Shown here piece by piece: positions 9,454 to 19,050 of a DNA stretch of 64,000 bases; the first letter of the stretch is position 1; each line of letters begins with the position of its first letter. Below the pieces are notes generated by a model. The model did no database searches, was not told the origin of the DNA, and saw only the letters and a program-made list of their open reading frames with translations. Position numbers and translations under genes: made by a program. Source of the stretch: Helicobacter equorum (GTDB lineage: Bacteria > Campylobacterota > Campylobacteria > Campylobacterales > Helicobacteraceae); assembly GCF_900198655.1 (NCBI RefSeq), contig NZ_FZPO01000008.1:37168-101167 (forward strand), read 5' to 3'.

Positions 9454-10206
9454 ATGGCAAAAAAGAAAAAGTGTCCTGAGTGTGCAGCTGGTGAAAAGTG
9501 GGCGGTGCCATACGCGGATTTTCTCTCCCTTTTGCTTGCACTTTTTATTGCATTGTGGGCGATTTCTTCTACAAGTCCTGAAAAGACAAAAGCGCTTAAA
9601 GAAGCTTTTATCACTATTTTTGATTATCCTATCACTATGCCTCTACCTTCGCCTGTAGATCAAGATTCTGGAAATTATGAAGGAAATGATGCTGATGAAA
9701 ACTCACTATCTTCTGGTCCTATTTCTGAACAAGGCATACCATCGGATATACAAGCTGATATTGGTGGTGTGCTAGAGCAGACAGATTCTGGGGCATTTTT
9801 GCGCTTACCTTCTCAAATTCTCTTTGAAGCAGGTGTAGCAGAGATTACTAATAGTGATAATTTTACTTACCTTGAGAGACTTGTAACAATCATTAAGGCA
9901 TATCCGGAATATGTGCATTTAGATGTCCGTGGTTATACCGATGATAGCCCACTTCCTGTGGGATCACCCTACAAAGATCAATATGCTCTTTCAAGTGCTA
10001 GAGCTATTAATGTCATGAATGAACTTGTCCAAAAAGGCATACAGCCACATAGAATCTCTATCTCTGGATATGGACCTTATGATCCTATCGTACCAAATGA
10101 TACGCCACAAAATCGCACTAGAAATAATCGTGTGGAGATATTTTTCTTTGTGAGCAAGAATAATGCATCAAAGATTCAATCACTGCTAGAAAAACAAAAT
10201 CAATAA
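9454..10206 (+). CDS. motB: Flagellar motor stator protein MotB
   Basis: A 250-residue partner of MotA. A short cytoplasmic N-terminus leads into the single membrane helix with the proton-carrying Asp in VPYADFLSLLLALFIALWA (near residue 25). The periplasmic OmpA-like peptidoglycan-binding domain covers roughly residues 110-240, with DVRGYTDDSPLP and NRVEIFF. It ends in a hairpin terminator that overlaps its stop codon. Confidence 0.96.
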   Translation: MAKKKKCPECAAGEKWAVPYADFLSLLLALFIALWAISSTSPEKTKALKEAFITIFDYPITMPLPSPVDQDSGNYEGNDADENSLSSGPISEQGIPSDIQADIGGVLEQTDSGAFLRLPSQILFEAGVAEITNSDNFTYLERLVTIIKAYPEYVHLDVRGYTDDSPLPVGSPYKDQYALSSARAINVMNELVQKGIQPHRISISGYGPYDPIVPNDTPQNRTRNNRVEIFFFVSKNNASKIQSLLEKQNQ

Positions 10207-10228
10207 GATTAAATCTTATTGATTTTGT
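10199..10228 (+). terminator. Terminator at the end of motAB
   Basis: Arms ATCAATAAGATT and AATCTTATTGAT separated by one base (10199-10210, 10212-10223), followed by TTTTG. The motB stop lies inside the first arm. The kefB-type gene converges from the right, and the hairpin could act in both directions. Confidence 0.7.
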
Positions 10229-10279
10229 TACAAGTGTAACTTCTTATAAATCCTTTATGATATGAATATTATTGATCTT

Positions 10280-11971
10280 CTATTGATCTTCTTGGGCGAT
10301 AGCAATGCACACGATCATATTTGCAATTTCTGATGGTTCATCGATCACGGCACTAAAATCCAACCAATTGATACCATCTTTTTTGCCCTGTGCATTCATG
10401 CGAGTAAAAATCTTACAAACTGGGGCAAGAGTTCGAATCTTGTCATAAATACTACGCGTTTCATATACAGAATCTATTGCAATTATGACTCCTGCGCATT
10501 CTTGGAGTCCTATTTGGTGGAAAATATTGCCATATAAGAGATTTGCAAAAATCACATTATCGCCCTTATCCAATCCGCTACGCACATTTGTAGGATTATT
10601 GTCTATGGCAACATATTCTTTGCCATGTTCTTGAAGTTTTTTGACTATTTCTTGACCTATATTTCCATAACCACACACAATGTAGTGATTGCGTAAATCT
10701 GTCGTGGTAGATGGTAAATCTTGTTGAGTAGGTTCTGTGAGGATATGAAGTTTTGTGAGAATAAAGTCTGTAAGATTTTCTAGTTTTTCTAGAATAAATG
10801 GTGTGGCAACCATTGAAAAAATCACCATGAGCGTAAGGAACTGGTAAATTTCTTCTGGTGTGATACTCTCAAGGAAACCTTGTGGCAAAATGTATTGTAT
10901 AAATCCACCTTCTGGTTTGAGGTTAAGGACTTGGCGAGAGCTCGCAATAAGAAATATAGCAAAGGAGAACTCTCCGATTTGTGAGAGAGAAAGGGCTGTT
11001 TTTAGAGCTATTCTATCACCACAAAAGAAGCGCAAAAAAGCATACACAACAAGTGTTTTACCAAGTATTGTGCAAACAATGAGGATAGCAATTGGAAAAA
11101 AATAGTGCATTAAGAAATCTAGCTTTACCTGCATACCAATGGTGATAAAAAACACACCAAGTAAAATATCGCGGAAATTTACCAATACAGATTCTACTTG
11201 ATAGCGATACGGAGTATTTGAGATAATCATACCTGCCAAAAATGCTCCGAGTGAGGCTGAAAATCCTGAATGACTACTAATAAGTGAAGAGCCTAGCACG
11301 ATGAGTAGCACGGCGGCGACAAAAATTTCATCGGTATTCATACCAGCTGTGAAGCGTAAGATTTTTTTTGCAAGGTATTTGCCGGGAAAAAAGAGCACAA
11401 ATAGCAAAATTACAATAGAGATAAAGGTATTTAGTAACATTTCAGAAAGCACGAGATCTTTGTTACTCATCATCGCAATCATCAGTAAGATAGGAATAAC
11501 AGCAATATCTTGCATAATCAAGATTCCCACAGAACTTTTTCCATACCCTGTTTCTAGTTGCCGTGAATCTTTGAGATATTTAAGAACAATTGCAGTTGAT
11601 GAGAGGCTAAGCGCACTTGCTATGATGAGCGAGGTATGAAGTCCAAAACCAAAGAAATAATAATTGCCTACAAAAAACAATACCATACTAAGCACAAGCT
11701 GCATACTCCCAAAAAATACAACTTCTTGTTTCATTTGACGCATTTTATTAAAACTAAACTCAACACCAATAAGGAACATCAAAAAGACAATTCCATATTC
11801 TGCAACATCTCGTAAATGTCCTGTGTCTTCGGAGTTTAGGCGCACAAAATGCGAAACAACTACACCTGTAACAATATAACCAAGAAGCACAGGGATTTTG
11901 AGCTTACTAAAAACAATGCCAAATACTACACTTAGTGCAAGTGCAAGAGTAATGGTAGTAACTAAATCCAT
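10280..11971 (-). CDS. Monovalent cation:proton antiporter (CPA2) with RCK domain, KefB-like
   Basis: A 563-residue protein. Residues 1-390 form about 12-13 membrane helices with the family segments LFLIGVEF, SSTAIVLKYL and GAFLAGMIIS. After a linker, residues 410-555 form a TrkA-N/RCK domain with the dinucleotide motif YIVCGYGNIGQEIVKKL and a pairing Asp in VAIDNNP. Family members exchange potassium or sodium for protons, gated by nucleotide or glutathione conjugates. It follows trmN6 after 15 bases and may be the last gene of the rnc-to-kefB run. Confidence 0.88.
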   Translation of the reverse strand: MDLVTTITLALALSVVFGIVFSKLKIPVLLGYIVTGVVVSHFVRLNSEDTGHLRDVAEYGIVFLMFLIGVEFSFNKMRQMKQEVVFFGSMQLVLSMVLFFVGNYYFFGFGLHTSLIIASALSLSSTAIVLKYLKDSRQLETGYGKSSVGILIMQDIAVIPILLMIAMMSNKDLVLSEMLLNTFISIVILLFVLFFPGKYLAKKILRFTAGMNTDEIFVAAVLLIVLGSSLISSHSGFSASLGAFLAGMIISNTPYRYQVESVLVNFRDILLGVFFITIGMQVKLDFLMHYFFPIAILIVCTILGKTLVVYAFLRFFCGDRIALKTALSLSQIGEFSFAIFLIASSRQVLNLKPEGGFIQYILPQGFLESITPEEIYQFLTLMVIFSMVATPFILEKLENLTDFILTKLHILTEPTQQDLPSTTTDLRNHYIVCGYGNIGQEIVKKLQEHGKEYVAIDNNPTNVRSGLDKGDNVIFANLLYGNIFHQIGLQECAGVIIAIDSVYETRSIYDKIRTLAPVCKIFTRMNAQGKKDGINWLDFSAVIDEPSEIANMIVCIAIAQEDQ

Positions 11972-11986
11972 AATTTTCCTTTGATT

Positions 11987-12727
11987 TTATATACAAACAT
12001 CGTGACTATGCACTTTGATACTAAAGGTTTTTGCCCATTGATAGATGGCTTGTAATTCTTTGGTGTTGTCTTGCTGATTTGGGGAATTATGTGTAAAAAG
12101 TGGTGGCAAGACATTCACATCACCTTTGTAATCAATTTTTGCTTGAATGAGTAAAAGTGTAGCAGATTTTTGACTTAAAGGATAGACAAACTGCATATTT
12201 TGTAAAAAAAATCCTGCATTTCTTAGGGCGAATAAGAAATTATACGATTCACGTGCATCATAACACATGAGCAAATTTCCTCTTGGTTTGAGCAAACGCT
12301 TGATATATTTGGTGAGTTTATCAAGTGGCATAGAATCTTGCACCCGTGCGATATTTTTTCGTGCATTTGGGCTTTTTATGATATTGGCATTATAAAATGG
12401 CGGATTTGAGATAATGACATCAAAGAGTCCTTGGGCTTGAAAATCAAAAATGTTTTTATTGTGGATAATCGCTTCTTTGGCAAAATCTGTGTTGTGTGCA
12501 TTGATTTGTGCGAGTGCACAAGTTTTTGAATCTAGCTCAACCATTTCTAAGCGAAGTGGTATTTCTCGCGCACACAAAAGTCCGATGATACCACTTCCTG
12601 CACCAATGTCTAGGACTCGATTATGAGGCTTGAGAAAGTCTTTGGCAAAATGTGCAAGGATAAGACTATCGGTGTTGTAACAATATCCATCGCTAAATTG
12701 ATAAATGGCTAAGGGTTTTTGAACCAT
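11987..12727 (-). CDS. tRNA1(Val) adenine-N6 methyltransferase-like (TrmN6/YfiC family)
   Basis: A 246-residue SAM-dependent methyltransferase. Features are FSDGYCYNTDSLILAHF, motif I VLDIGAGSGIIGLL near residue 40 and the amino-methyltransferase motif NPPFYNA (ISNPPFY) near residue 104. The N-terminal pattern D-x-L-L-A-x-F followed by NPPF is typical of TrmN6, which modifies A37 of tRNA-Val in E. coli; the substrate here is inferred. It overlaps the end of ribD by 19 bases. Confidence 0.75.
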   Translation of the reverse strand: MVQKPLAIYQFSDGYCYNTDSLILAHFAKDFLKPHNRVLDIGAGSGIIGLLCAREIPLRLEMVELDSKTCALAQINAHNTDFAKEAIIHNKNIFDFQAQGLFDVIISNPPFYNANIIKSPNARKNIARVQDSMPLDKLTKYIKRLLKPRGNLLMCYDARESYNFLFALRNAGFFLQNMQFVYPLSQKSATLLLIQAKIDYKGDVNVLPPLFTHNSPNQQDNTKELQAIYQWAKTFSIKVHSHDVCI

Positions 12728-13785
12728 AGACTGATATCCCCTGTGTGTGAAGTAGCGTGTAAAAGATCTAATGTGTATAATGCATCGTGTGTTGTGTTTG
12801 ATGAAGCGTGTAGGAAGGCATTTGGATAGAAATTTGGCGCGATATGCAATAGCACCATATCTATATCTTGTTGTAGAGTGGCTAGTAGCCCAAAACCACC
12901 TTCAATGATACAAAAGCCTCTGTGTGTGTCTAGCGAATCTGGACTATGGCAGATTTTTGCAGGGCGTGAAGTAAAATGTGGATTGATTGTTGGTGTAAGT
13001 GTAGATCGCGTCAGAATCTCGACATTTGGTGTATGTGTGGCATCATACGGTGGTGTGGCAAAGCGAGAATCTAGGCGTGGCATGTCGGTGCGAAAGGTTT
13101 CTCCAGAGATAATAATTGTATCGCTTACGGAGCGTTGGTTATGTGTAAAAATTTGCGTGGCTTTTTGTGAAATTTGTCCGCTTGTGTAGTCGCCATTTAT
13201 ACGCATAGCAAGTTTAAAAAGCCTAAAATATCCATTATTTTGCCAACATACAAAAGGATATAGCAAAGCTTGTGCTTCTTCTTTACAGATTCCACGCACG
13301 ACTTCTATGCCAGCTTGTTGCAGGGTTTTTGTGCCACCACTTGCTTGTGTATGTGGATCGCTAGTGCCTATAACAACGCGTTTTGGACGCATAGCCTTGG
13401 TGAGTTCGACACAAGGAGGCGTTTTGCCAAAATGTGTGCAAGGTTCTAGAGTTACATATAGTGTGTAGTTTTGAAACAAGCCTTGCGCATTTTGGATAAG
13501 GAATGTATGGAGTGCTTCACTTTGTTGTGTAAGTGGTAAGCTAAGAAGTGAATCTAAGTGTGCGATGAGGTCTAGTTTTCCTTGGTGTGTAAAAAGTTTG
13601 TGCGCACCATAGGCAAAAGCTAAAACTTCTGCGTGTGGCGCTCCCGCTTTTTGGTGTGCTTGGAGGCTTATGATTCCATATTGTGGTGCATACAGCAATG
13701 CACCCACGCTAGGGTTTGGTAGTGCTAGGGTTTGGTATTCCCACGCTTTGTTGATAGCACATTGCAGCAATAGAGTATCAAGCAT
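12709..13785 (-). CDS. ribD: Riboflavin biosynthesis deaminase/reductase RibD
   Basis: A 358-residue bifunctional enzyme for the second and third steps of riboflavin synthesis. The deaminase half carries the zinc ligands GAPHAEVLAF and LEPCTHFGKTPPC, with an insertion of about 35 residues between them that is longer than in E. coli. The reductase half starts near residue 190 (FRLFKLAMRINGDYTSG) and ends with a substrate-binding GGFGLLA. It overlaps rimP by eight bases. Confidence 0.92.
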   Translation of the reverse strand: MLDTLLLQCAINKAWEYQTLALPNPSVGALLYAPQYGIISLQAHQKAGAPHAEVLAFAYGAHKLFTHQGKLDLIAHLDSLLSLPLTQQSEALHTFLIQNAQGLFQNYTLYVTLEPCTHFGKTPPCVELTKAMRPKRVVIGTSDPHTQASGGTKTLQQAGIEVVRGICKEEAQALLYPFVCWQNNGYFRLFKLAMRINGDYTSGQISQKATQIFTHNQRSVSDTIIISGETFRTDMPRLDSRFATPPYDATHTPNVEILTRSTLTPTINPHFTSRPAKICHSPDSLDTHRGFCIIEGGFGLLATLQQDIDMVLLHIAPNFYPNAFLHASSNTTHDALYTLDLLHATSHTGDISLWFKNP

Positions 13786-14236
13786 TGAATCTAAAAAGAG
13801 TTTTGACTTTTTTTATTTCAGCAAAAGGAATGTTTGGTGCGTTTTCTAGGCTGATACTTTCTTCATCACACGCACATAAAATCCCTTCAATCACACTTTT
13901 GTCTTTGAGAGTTACACATATTTCCTCGCCTATACTTAGGGTGAAATGTTGTGGTTTTTTGAGTGTGCGCTCTAATCCCGGTGAGCTAACTTCTAAATGA
14001 TAGGCTTGAGATTGCGTAAGGGCAACATCAAGAAGCGGAGAGAGTGCAGTGCTAAAAAGTGCACATTCATCAAGTGTGATATGAGGACGCAAGGCTTTAG
14101 AATCATCATAGGGCTTGGTGAGTGAAACGCGCAAGATATTTTGTTCATTTTCTTTAACCCACGCAATATCATATAGCACAAAACCCATGGATTGTGCAAG
14201 TTTAGAGATTTGGATTTCTAGGGAAGATTCAATCAT
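13778..14236 (-). CDS. rimP: Ribosome maturation factor RimP
   Basis: About 152 residues, needed for 30S subunit assembly. It begins MIESSLEIQISKLA and contains the N-domain pattern LYDIAWVKE...LRVSL, the conserved YHLEVSSPGLERTLKK and a C-terminal Sm-like barrel. A longer open frame extends back to 14350, but those 38 codons lie inside rbfA; the ATG at 14236 overlapping the rbfA stop region is the likely start. Confidence 0.9.
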   Translation of the reverse strand: MIESSLEIQISKLAQSMGFVLYDIAWVKENEQNILRVSLTKPYDDSKALRPHITLDECALFSTALSPLLDVALTQSQAYHLEVSSPGLERTLKKPQHFTLSIGEEICVTLKDKSVIEGILCACDEESISLENAPNIPFAEIKKVKTLFRFNA

Positions 14237-14591
14237 TACCACTCCTTTGGTTTTTGATTTGTTCAAAGAGTGCATCAAGACTTTTACTTGTATTGAGTTC
14301 ATCATCAAACACAAAGCTAAAATCAGGGCATTTAAACCAATCTGTCGCACTTAGGACATATTCACGCAAGATAGATTTTGCTCTATTGAGGTGCGTGAGA
14401 ATCTTATTTTGTTGATCTTTGTCAAATCCGCTAGATTCTATAAAAACTTTTGCATGATATTTGCCTTTAGAGCAGAGGACTTTGGTAACGCTTAATGAGT
14501 GAAGCAAGGGATCATGCAATTCGCTAAGTGCCGTGGTTAGCACTTCTTGTAAAAGTGCTTGGGTTTTTTGAATCTTGATAGTCTTATCCAT
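14229..14591 (-). CDS. rbfA: 30S ribosome-binding factor RbfA
   Basis: About 120 residues with a KH-like fold that binds pre-30S subunits. Seen are KIQKTQALLQEVLTTAL at the N-terminus, the stretch SLSVTKVLCSKGKYHAKVFIE and the C-terminal FVFDDELNTSKSLDALFEQI. The start is taken as the ATG at 14591, just after the gltX stop at 14600; an upstream extension to 14642 lies in gltX. It overlaps rimP by eight bases, a pairing common in ribosome assembly operons. Confidence 0.9.
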   Translation of the reverse strand: MDKTIKIQKTQALLQEVLTTALSELHDPLLHSLSVTKVLCSKGKYHAKVFIESSGFDKDQQNKILTHLNRAKSILREYVLSATDWFKCPDFSFVFDDELNTSKSLDALFEQIKNQRSGND

Positions 14592-14599
14592 ACAGGCAC

Positions 14600-16012
14600 C
14601 TATTGATGTGAATTTAGCAAGGTGTGCAAACGCTTTGTACATTCTTGCACCCCTAAGACAAAAATCGCTACTCCCATAGCGATACCACCACCTTTGCCCA
14701 AAATACCTAATCGCAAAAGTGGCATAATTTGCCCAATTTTGAGTTGGTGCGTATCGCCAAAAGCATGTAAGGCAGATTCTATATCGCTAGGACTATCTGC
14801 ACAAAGCGTAGGGAGAAAAGCACAGAGTTTTTGAATAATCCCTTTGCCTTGTGAATCTAATTTTTTTAGCAATTTAAGATCATAGATGGTGGGTGCTTTG
14901 AGGATTTCATTGTACTGGGTGGCAAATTCTACTAGTGTTTTGCTTCGATCTTTGAGTTCTCCAAAAAGTGAATCTAGGGCTTGTGGGGTTGCATTGATAC
15001 CCTCATATGTTTCCAAACTTTGCACACCAAAATCCTTTAGGAGTTCTACAAGTTTAGCATTTGGTGTTTGCTTGATGTAGTGTTGGTTAAGCCATAAGAG
15101 TTTTTCTTGATTATAGCTTGAGGGGGCCGTATTAAGTGTGTAGGGATCAAAGATTTCTAAAAGCCTTGAGAGTGAAAAAATCTCTTCATCACCATAGCTC
15201 CATCCAAGTCGCACAAGAAAATTTAGTAATGCTTCTGGGAGATAGCCCATTTTTTGATAATCCATAACCCCCATAGCACCATCGCGTTTGCTAAGTTTTT
15301 TCCCCTCTAGACTTAAAATCATAGGCACATGAAAAAATTTTGGAATCTCAAAGTCCAAAGCCTGATATACAATAATTTGCTTAGGTGTATTGCTTATGTG
15401 ATCATCACCACGTATGACATCACTAACCCCCATAAGTGCATCATCAATTGCCACCACAAAATTATATGTAGGAGTACCATCGGCTCTAGCAATGACAAAG
15501 TCATCAAGCTCTTTGGCATGCACGCTTATGACACCTTTTACACCATCATGAAATTCTATTGTGCCATCTAATGGTGCTTTAATCCGCACTACAGGTGTAA
15601 TTCCCTCTGGCGGTGTGCCTTTAAAATCACGATAGCGATTGTCATATTTCCATACCTTGCCTTGTGCTTGTGCTTCTTCCCGCTTGGTGTCTAATTCCTC
15701 TTTACTCATATAGCAATAATACGCTTTGCCATCATCTAGGAGTTTTTGAATATATTCTGTGTATATATCAAAGCGTTTGCTTTGGTAAAAAACCTCTCGA
15801 TCATAGCTTAATCCCACCCACTCAAAAGATTGGATAATTGCTTGTGTTGCTTGTTGGGAATTGCGCGCCATGTCTGTATCTTCGATACGGAGTAAAAATT
15901 CGCCATTGTGTCTTTTGGCATAGAGATAATTAAAAAGTGCTGTGCGTAAGCCTCCTATGTGTAAATAGCCTGTTGGAGAAGGTGCAAAACGCGTAATGAT
16001 TTTTCGTGCCAT
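14600..16012 (-). CDS. gltX: Glutamyl-tRNA synthetase (GltX1 type)
   Basis: About 470 residues, class Ic aminoacyl-tRNA synthetase. Class signatures are PSPTGYLHIGGLRTALFNY near the N-terminus and KLSKRDG near residue 240. The body resembles H. pylori GltX1 from memory (YYCYMSKEELD, YDNRYRDFKGTPP), rather than GltX2, which charges tRNA-Gln. The start is taken as the ATG at 16012, six bases after AAGGA, rather than the ATG at 16018. It overlaps the aroC stop. Confidence 0.94.
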   Translation of the reverse strand: MARKIITRFAPSPTGYLHIGGLRTALFNYLYAKRHNGEFLLRIEDTDMARNSQQATQAIIQSFEWVGLSYDREVFYQSKRFDIYTEYIQKLLDDGKAYYCYMSKEELDTKREEAQAQGKVWKYDNRYRDFKGTPPEGITPVVRIKAPLDGTIEFHDGVKGVISVHAKELDDFVIARADGTPTYNFVVAIDDALMGVSDVIRGDDHISNTPKQIIVYQALDFEIPKFFHVPMILSLEGKKLSKRDGAMGVMDYQKMGYLPEALLNFLVRLGWSYGDEEIFSLSRLLEIFDPYTLNTAPSSYNQEKLLWLNQHYIKQTPNAKLVELLKDFGVQSLETYEGINATPQALDSLFGELKDRSKTLVEFATQYNEILKAPTIYDLKLLKKLDSQGKGIIQKLCAFLPTLCADSPSDIESALHAFGDTHQLKIGQIMPLLRLGILGKGGGIAMGVAIFVLGVQECTKRLHTLLNSHQ

Positions 16013-17118
16013 TAACATTCCTTTGAGATTCTAGTATAGAGCTTGTGTAAATTTGCCATTGTGCTAGTGGCATTGGCAAGTAGCATATCAGCAAGGATTA
16101 TAGCAAGTTGTGCTTGTGCGACTATGCTCCCACGCACCGCGATACAAGGATCATGACGTCCTTTGATTTGGGATCGCACGACATTACCATATATATCTTG
16201 TGTATCTTGAGGGATAAAAATACTTGGAGTAGGTTTAAAATGCACTTTTATTATAATCTCTTCGCCATTGCTTATGCCACCAAGTATGCCACCGCTATGA
16301 TTACTCATAAATCCTTTATTGTCCATACAATCGTTATTTTGTGAGCCTTTGAGTTTGGAAGCATTGCACCCTTCGCCGATTTCTACAGCTTTGACACCAT
16401 TTAAGCCAAGCATTTGTGCGCCTATGTGTGAATCTAGTTTATCATAGAGTGGCTCTCCTAATCCCACAGGCACACCAAATGCTTTAATAAGTGCCACGCC
16501 ACCGACACTATCGTGTGTATTTTTGGCTTCTAAAATGGCTTGTTTTTGTGAATATTCTAGTGTTGTATCTAGGGCAAAAATTTCAGAATCTAAGGCTTTT
16601 TGGCATTCTAGCAGACTAAAGTCTGTGCGCATAGATTCTATTTCACCAATACCGATAATGCCACCGCCTACCACAATACCAAATTCTTTGAGGAGAAGTT
16701 TTGCGATTGCGCCACTAGCCACTCTAGCCGCACTTTCACGAGCCGAACTTCTGCCACCACCTCTATAATCGCGTATGCCATATTTATGAAAATATGTAAA
16801 ATCCGCGTGGGCTGGACGAAAAATATCTTTAATATTGTTATAATCCTTGCTTTTATTGGCAAGGTTTGGGATAAAAAGTGTAATAGGCGCACCTGTGCTT
16901 TTGCCCTCAAACATACCGCTTAAGATTTCTATCTCATCTGGTTCTTTGCGTTGCGTGGCATAGAGTGTTCTTCCGCCTTGTCGCAAACGCATTTCTTCTC
17001 GCATAAATTCTTCATCAATTTCTAATCCTGCAGGGATTCCATCTATCACGCACCCTATGCCTCTGCCGTGAGATTCTCCAAATGTGCTAATGCGTAGTCT
17101 ATTGCCAAATGTATTCAT
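16012..17118 (-). CDS. aroC: Chorismate synthase
   Basis: About 368 residues; converts EPSP to chorismate using reduced FMN. Family signatures are [17 protein letters not shown] at the N-terminus, the arginine-rich [14 protein letters not shown] and [20 protein letters not shown] near residue 130, and [14 protein letters not shown]. The ATG at 17118 forms an ATGA overlap with the rnc stop and is preferred to the GTG at 17124. Confidence 0.96.
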   Translation of the reverse strand: MNTFGNRLRISTFGESHGRGIGCVIDGIPAGLEIDEEFMREEMRLRQGGRTLYATQRKEPDEIEILSGMFEGKSTGAPITLFIPNLANKSKDYNNIKDIFRPAHADFTYFHKYGIRDYRGGGRSSARESAARVASGAIAKLLLKEFGIVVGGGIIGIGEIESMRTDFSLLECQKALDSEIFALDTTLEYSQKQAILEAKNTHDSVGGVALIKAFGVPVGLGEPLYDKLDSHIGAQMLGLNGVKAVEIGEGCNASKLKGSQNNDCMDNKGFMSNHSGGILGGISNGEEIIIKVHFKPTPSIFIPQDTQDIYGNVVRSQIKGRHDPCIAVRGSIVAQAQLAIILADMLLANATSTMANLHKLYTRISKEC

Positions 17119-17804
17119 ACACACTCTTTTTGTAAAATTTCATAGGCAATTTGAGCACATTTTTGTTGCGCGTTTTTTTTGGAATTCCCTGTGCAGCGAG
17201 CATATTCTTTGTCATTAATAAATACTGCTATTGTAAAAGATTTTTGGTGATCAGGTCCACTTTCTGTGATAAGTTCATAGCGTGGGATTTGAGAAAATTG
17301 CGCTTGTGTGAGTTCTTGGAGAGAGGTTTTAAAGTCGCTTGAAAGTCCAAAATCGATTGTATGGTAGTTAGATTCTAAAAGTGCGTGTGTGATGCGTGAT
17401 GCTTCTTGTATGCCAGATTCTAGATACACTGCGCCTATGAGTGCTTCAAAAGTATTAGAAAGAATTGAGGGCTTAGATCGTCCATTGTTGTGTTCTTCGC
17501 TTGAGGAAATAAAAATATATTTGCCTAAATCAAGGGCTAGGGCAAGTTTGTTAAACCCTTGTTCATTGACAATACAGGCGCGGAGCTTAGAGAGATCACC
17601 CTCGCTAAGTTTGGGGAATTTTTTAAACAAATATTCTCCCACAACTAAATCAAGCACTGCATCGCCCAAAAATTCTAATCGTTCGTTATGTGTTTGTTTC
17701 TTGTAACTGCGATGTGTGAGGGCTTGAGTAAGGAGTTTTTGATCTTTGAAATGGTATTGAATTTTTTGCTCTAATTCATTAAACGCACTATGGGATTTGT
17801 TCAT
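17115..17804 (-). CDS. rnc: Ribonuclease III
   Basis: 229 residues; cuts double-stranded RNA in rRNA and mRNA processing. The catalytic signature is [19 protein letters not shown] near residue 38, with the second acidic cluster in [16 protein letters not shown] double-stranded RNA-binding domain follows from about residue 155 to the end. It heads the minus-strand run rnc-aroC-gltX-rbfA-rimP-ribD-trmN6-kefB; 199 bases separate it from the divergent gene at 18004. Confidence 0.95.
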   Translation of the reverse strand: MNKSHSAFNELEQKIQYHFKDQKLLTQALTHRSYKKQTHNERLEFLGDAVLDLVVGEYLFKKFPKLSEGDLSKLRACIVNEQGFNKLALALDLGKYIFISSSEEHNNGRSKPSILSNTFEALIGAVYLESGIQEASRITHALLESNYHTIDFGLSSDFKTSLQELTQAQFSQIPRYELITESGPDHQKSFTIAVFINDKEYARCTGNSKKNAQQKCAQIAYEILQKECV

Positions 17805-18003
17805 AATTTTTGTTGCCTTTGCTAACTTTAAAAGTCTAGTATTGTAGCAAAAATGATATAAAAAAAATAAAATGTGGTTTGAGAAAATCTCTTAGAATCC
17901 GAAATTATGGTTTTATTTGTGAGTAAGAGTGCATAAAATGATGGCAAAAGGTATACATTTTGTATGGAGTAAAACAAAAAATGTATCAACAAAAGGGTAG
18001 GGT

Positions 18004-19050
18004 ATGCGACTTTCAGAAATAGTGAGTATAGCAAGAGGATTCATGCAGAATACGCCAAGCATTAGTGCGTTTGAAAATATAAGCACTAAGATAGAAAATA
18101 TTGAGTGTGGGTGGCTTTTTGTGGCACTAAATCCTCATGATATTCCTCAAGCTATCGCACAAGGGGCATATGGTATCATGTATGCTCAAGATGTGAATGT
18201 GCGAGAAGACGAGCGATGGAGTGAGTCATTATGGCAAGAAATAGCATGGATTGAAGTGCTAAATATCCATGAAGCGATAAAAAATCTCATTTATTACAAA
18301 ATGCTTACTTGGAATATCCAAATGGTTAGTATGAATGCCATTGAATATGTGTTAAGTCAAAAGATTATCACCGATAAATCTGTATATATGACACAAGGAG
18401 ATTCCCAAACCCTCTTAGAATCCTTGCACCCAAAAATCCGCTATATTATCACAAATAATCAAGATATTTTGCTTCTCTCTAGTAATATTATTACATTGCT
18501 AAAACCACTAAATCCACCTTTTGAACTTCTTGCTTATACACTTTTTGATGTGCGTTTGCTCTGTGAGGGTAGAGAATATCTTTTGCAGCTTCCATATCTT
18601 TTTGTAGATACACTAAGTGTTGTGTGCGCCTTTTGTCAAACCTATGGCATAGAACATAATTTAGCCAAATTCGAAAGTCTTGATGTTTTAAAGCCAAACT
18701 TCATCGATGACAAGGGGTGTTTGCGTGAATTTGGACAGACTCAAAAAGTTGTCATAGCTCAAATGGATGGAGCATACTTTCAAAATTTTATGCACTATTT
18801 TGATACATATGCTAAGTGGGGTAAGCGTTTGTATGTAATCCCAGAATCTAGCGAGTTTGATATCCCTGAATCTAAAGATAGCACCAAGGAATTTCTTGTG
18901 TATAAAAATACTGCCGAGCTTTCCCTTGCTATCCGTCATAAGCATTATAATTTTATGCTGATTTTAGGGATTGATGATGCCAAGCTTCTTGAGATTTTGC
19001 ACACACACGAGCAAACACACCAACCAACACTTTTTGATGGCATACTATGA
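18004..19050 (+). CDS. Uncharacterised protein with a Mur-ligase-like N-terminal domain (H. pylori HP0418-like by context)
   Basis: 348 residues, no confident family. Residues 30-65 (ECGWLFVALNP...QGAYGIMYAQD) resemble the UDP-substrate-binding N-terminal domain of MurF/MurE, in which FVAL is followed by a QA-GA-I pattern. No GxxGKT/S ATP loop is seen downstream, so if it derives from a Mur ligase it has lost the catalytic core. It overlaps cmoB by four bases and, with cmoB and the thioesterase, repeats an H. pylori gene order. I do not assign a function. Confidence 0.6.
   Translation: MRLSEIVSIARGFMQNTPSISAFENISTKIENIECGWLFVALNPHDIPQAIAQGAYGIMYAQDVNVREDERWSESLWQEIAWIEVLNIHEAIKNLIYYKMLTWNIQMVSMNAIEYVLSQKIITDKSVYMTQGDSQTLLESLHPKIRYIITNNQDILLLSSNIITLLKPLNPPFELLAYTLFDVRLLCEGREYLLQLPYLFVDTLSVVCAFCQTYGIEHNLAKFESLDVLKPNFIDDKGCLREFGQTQKVVIAQMDGAYFQNFMHYFDTYAKWGKRLYVIPESSEFDIPESKDSTKEFLVYKNTAELSLAIRHKHYNFMLILGIDDAKLLEILHTHEQTHQPTLFDGIL

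Noticed and set aside
10425..10450. GTTCGAATC, similar to a tRNA T-loop
   Set aside because: Inside the Kef-type gene; no acceptor or anticodon arms fit around it. No other tRNA-like structure was found in the window.
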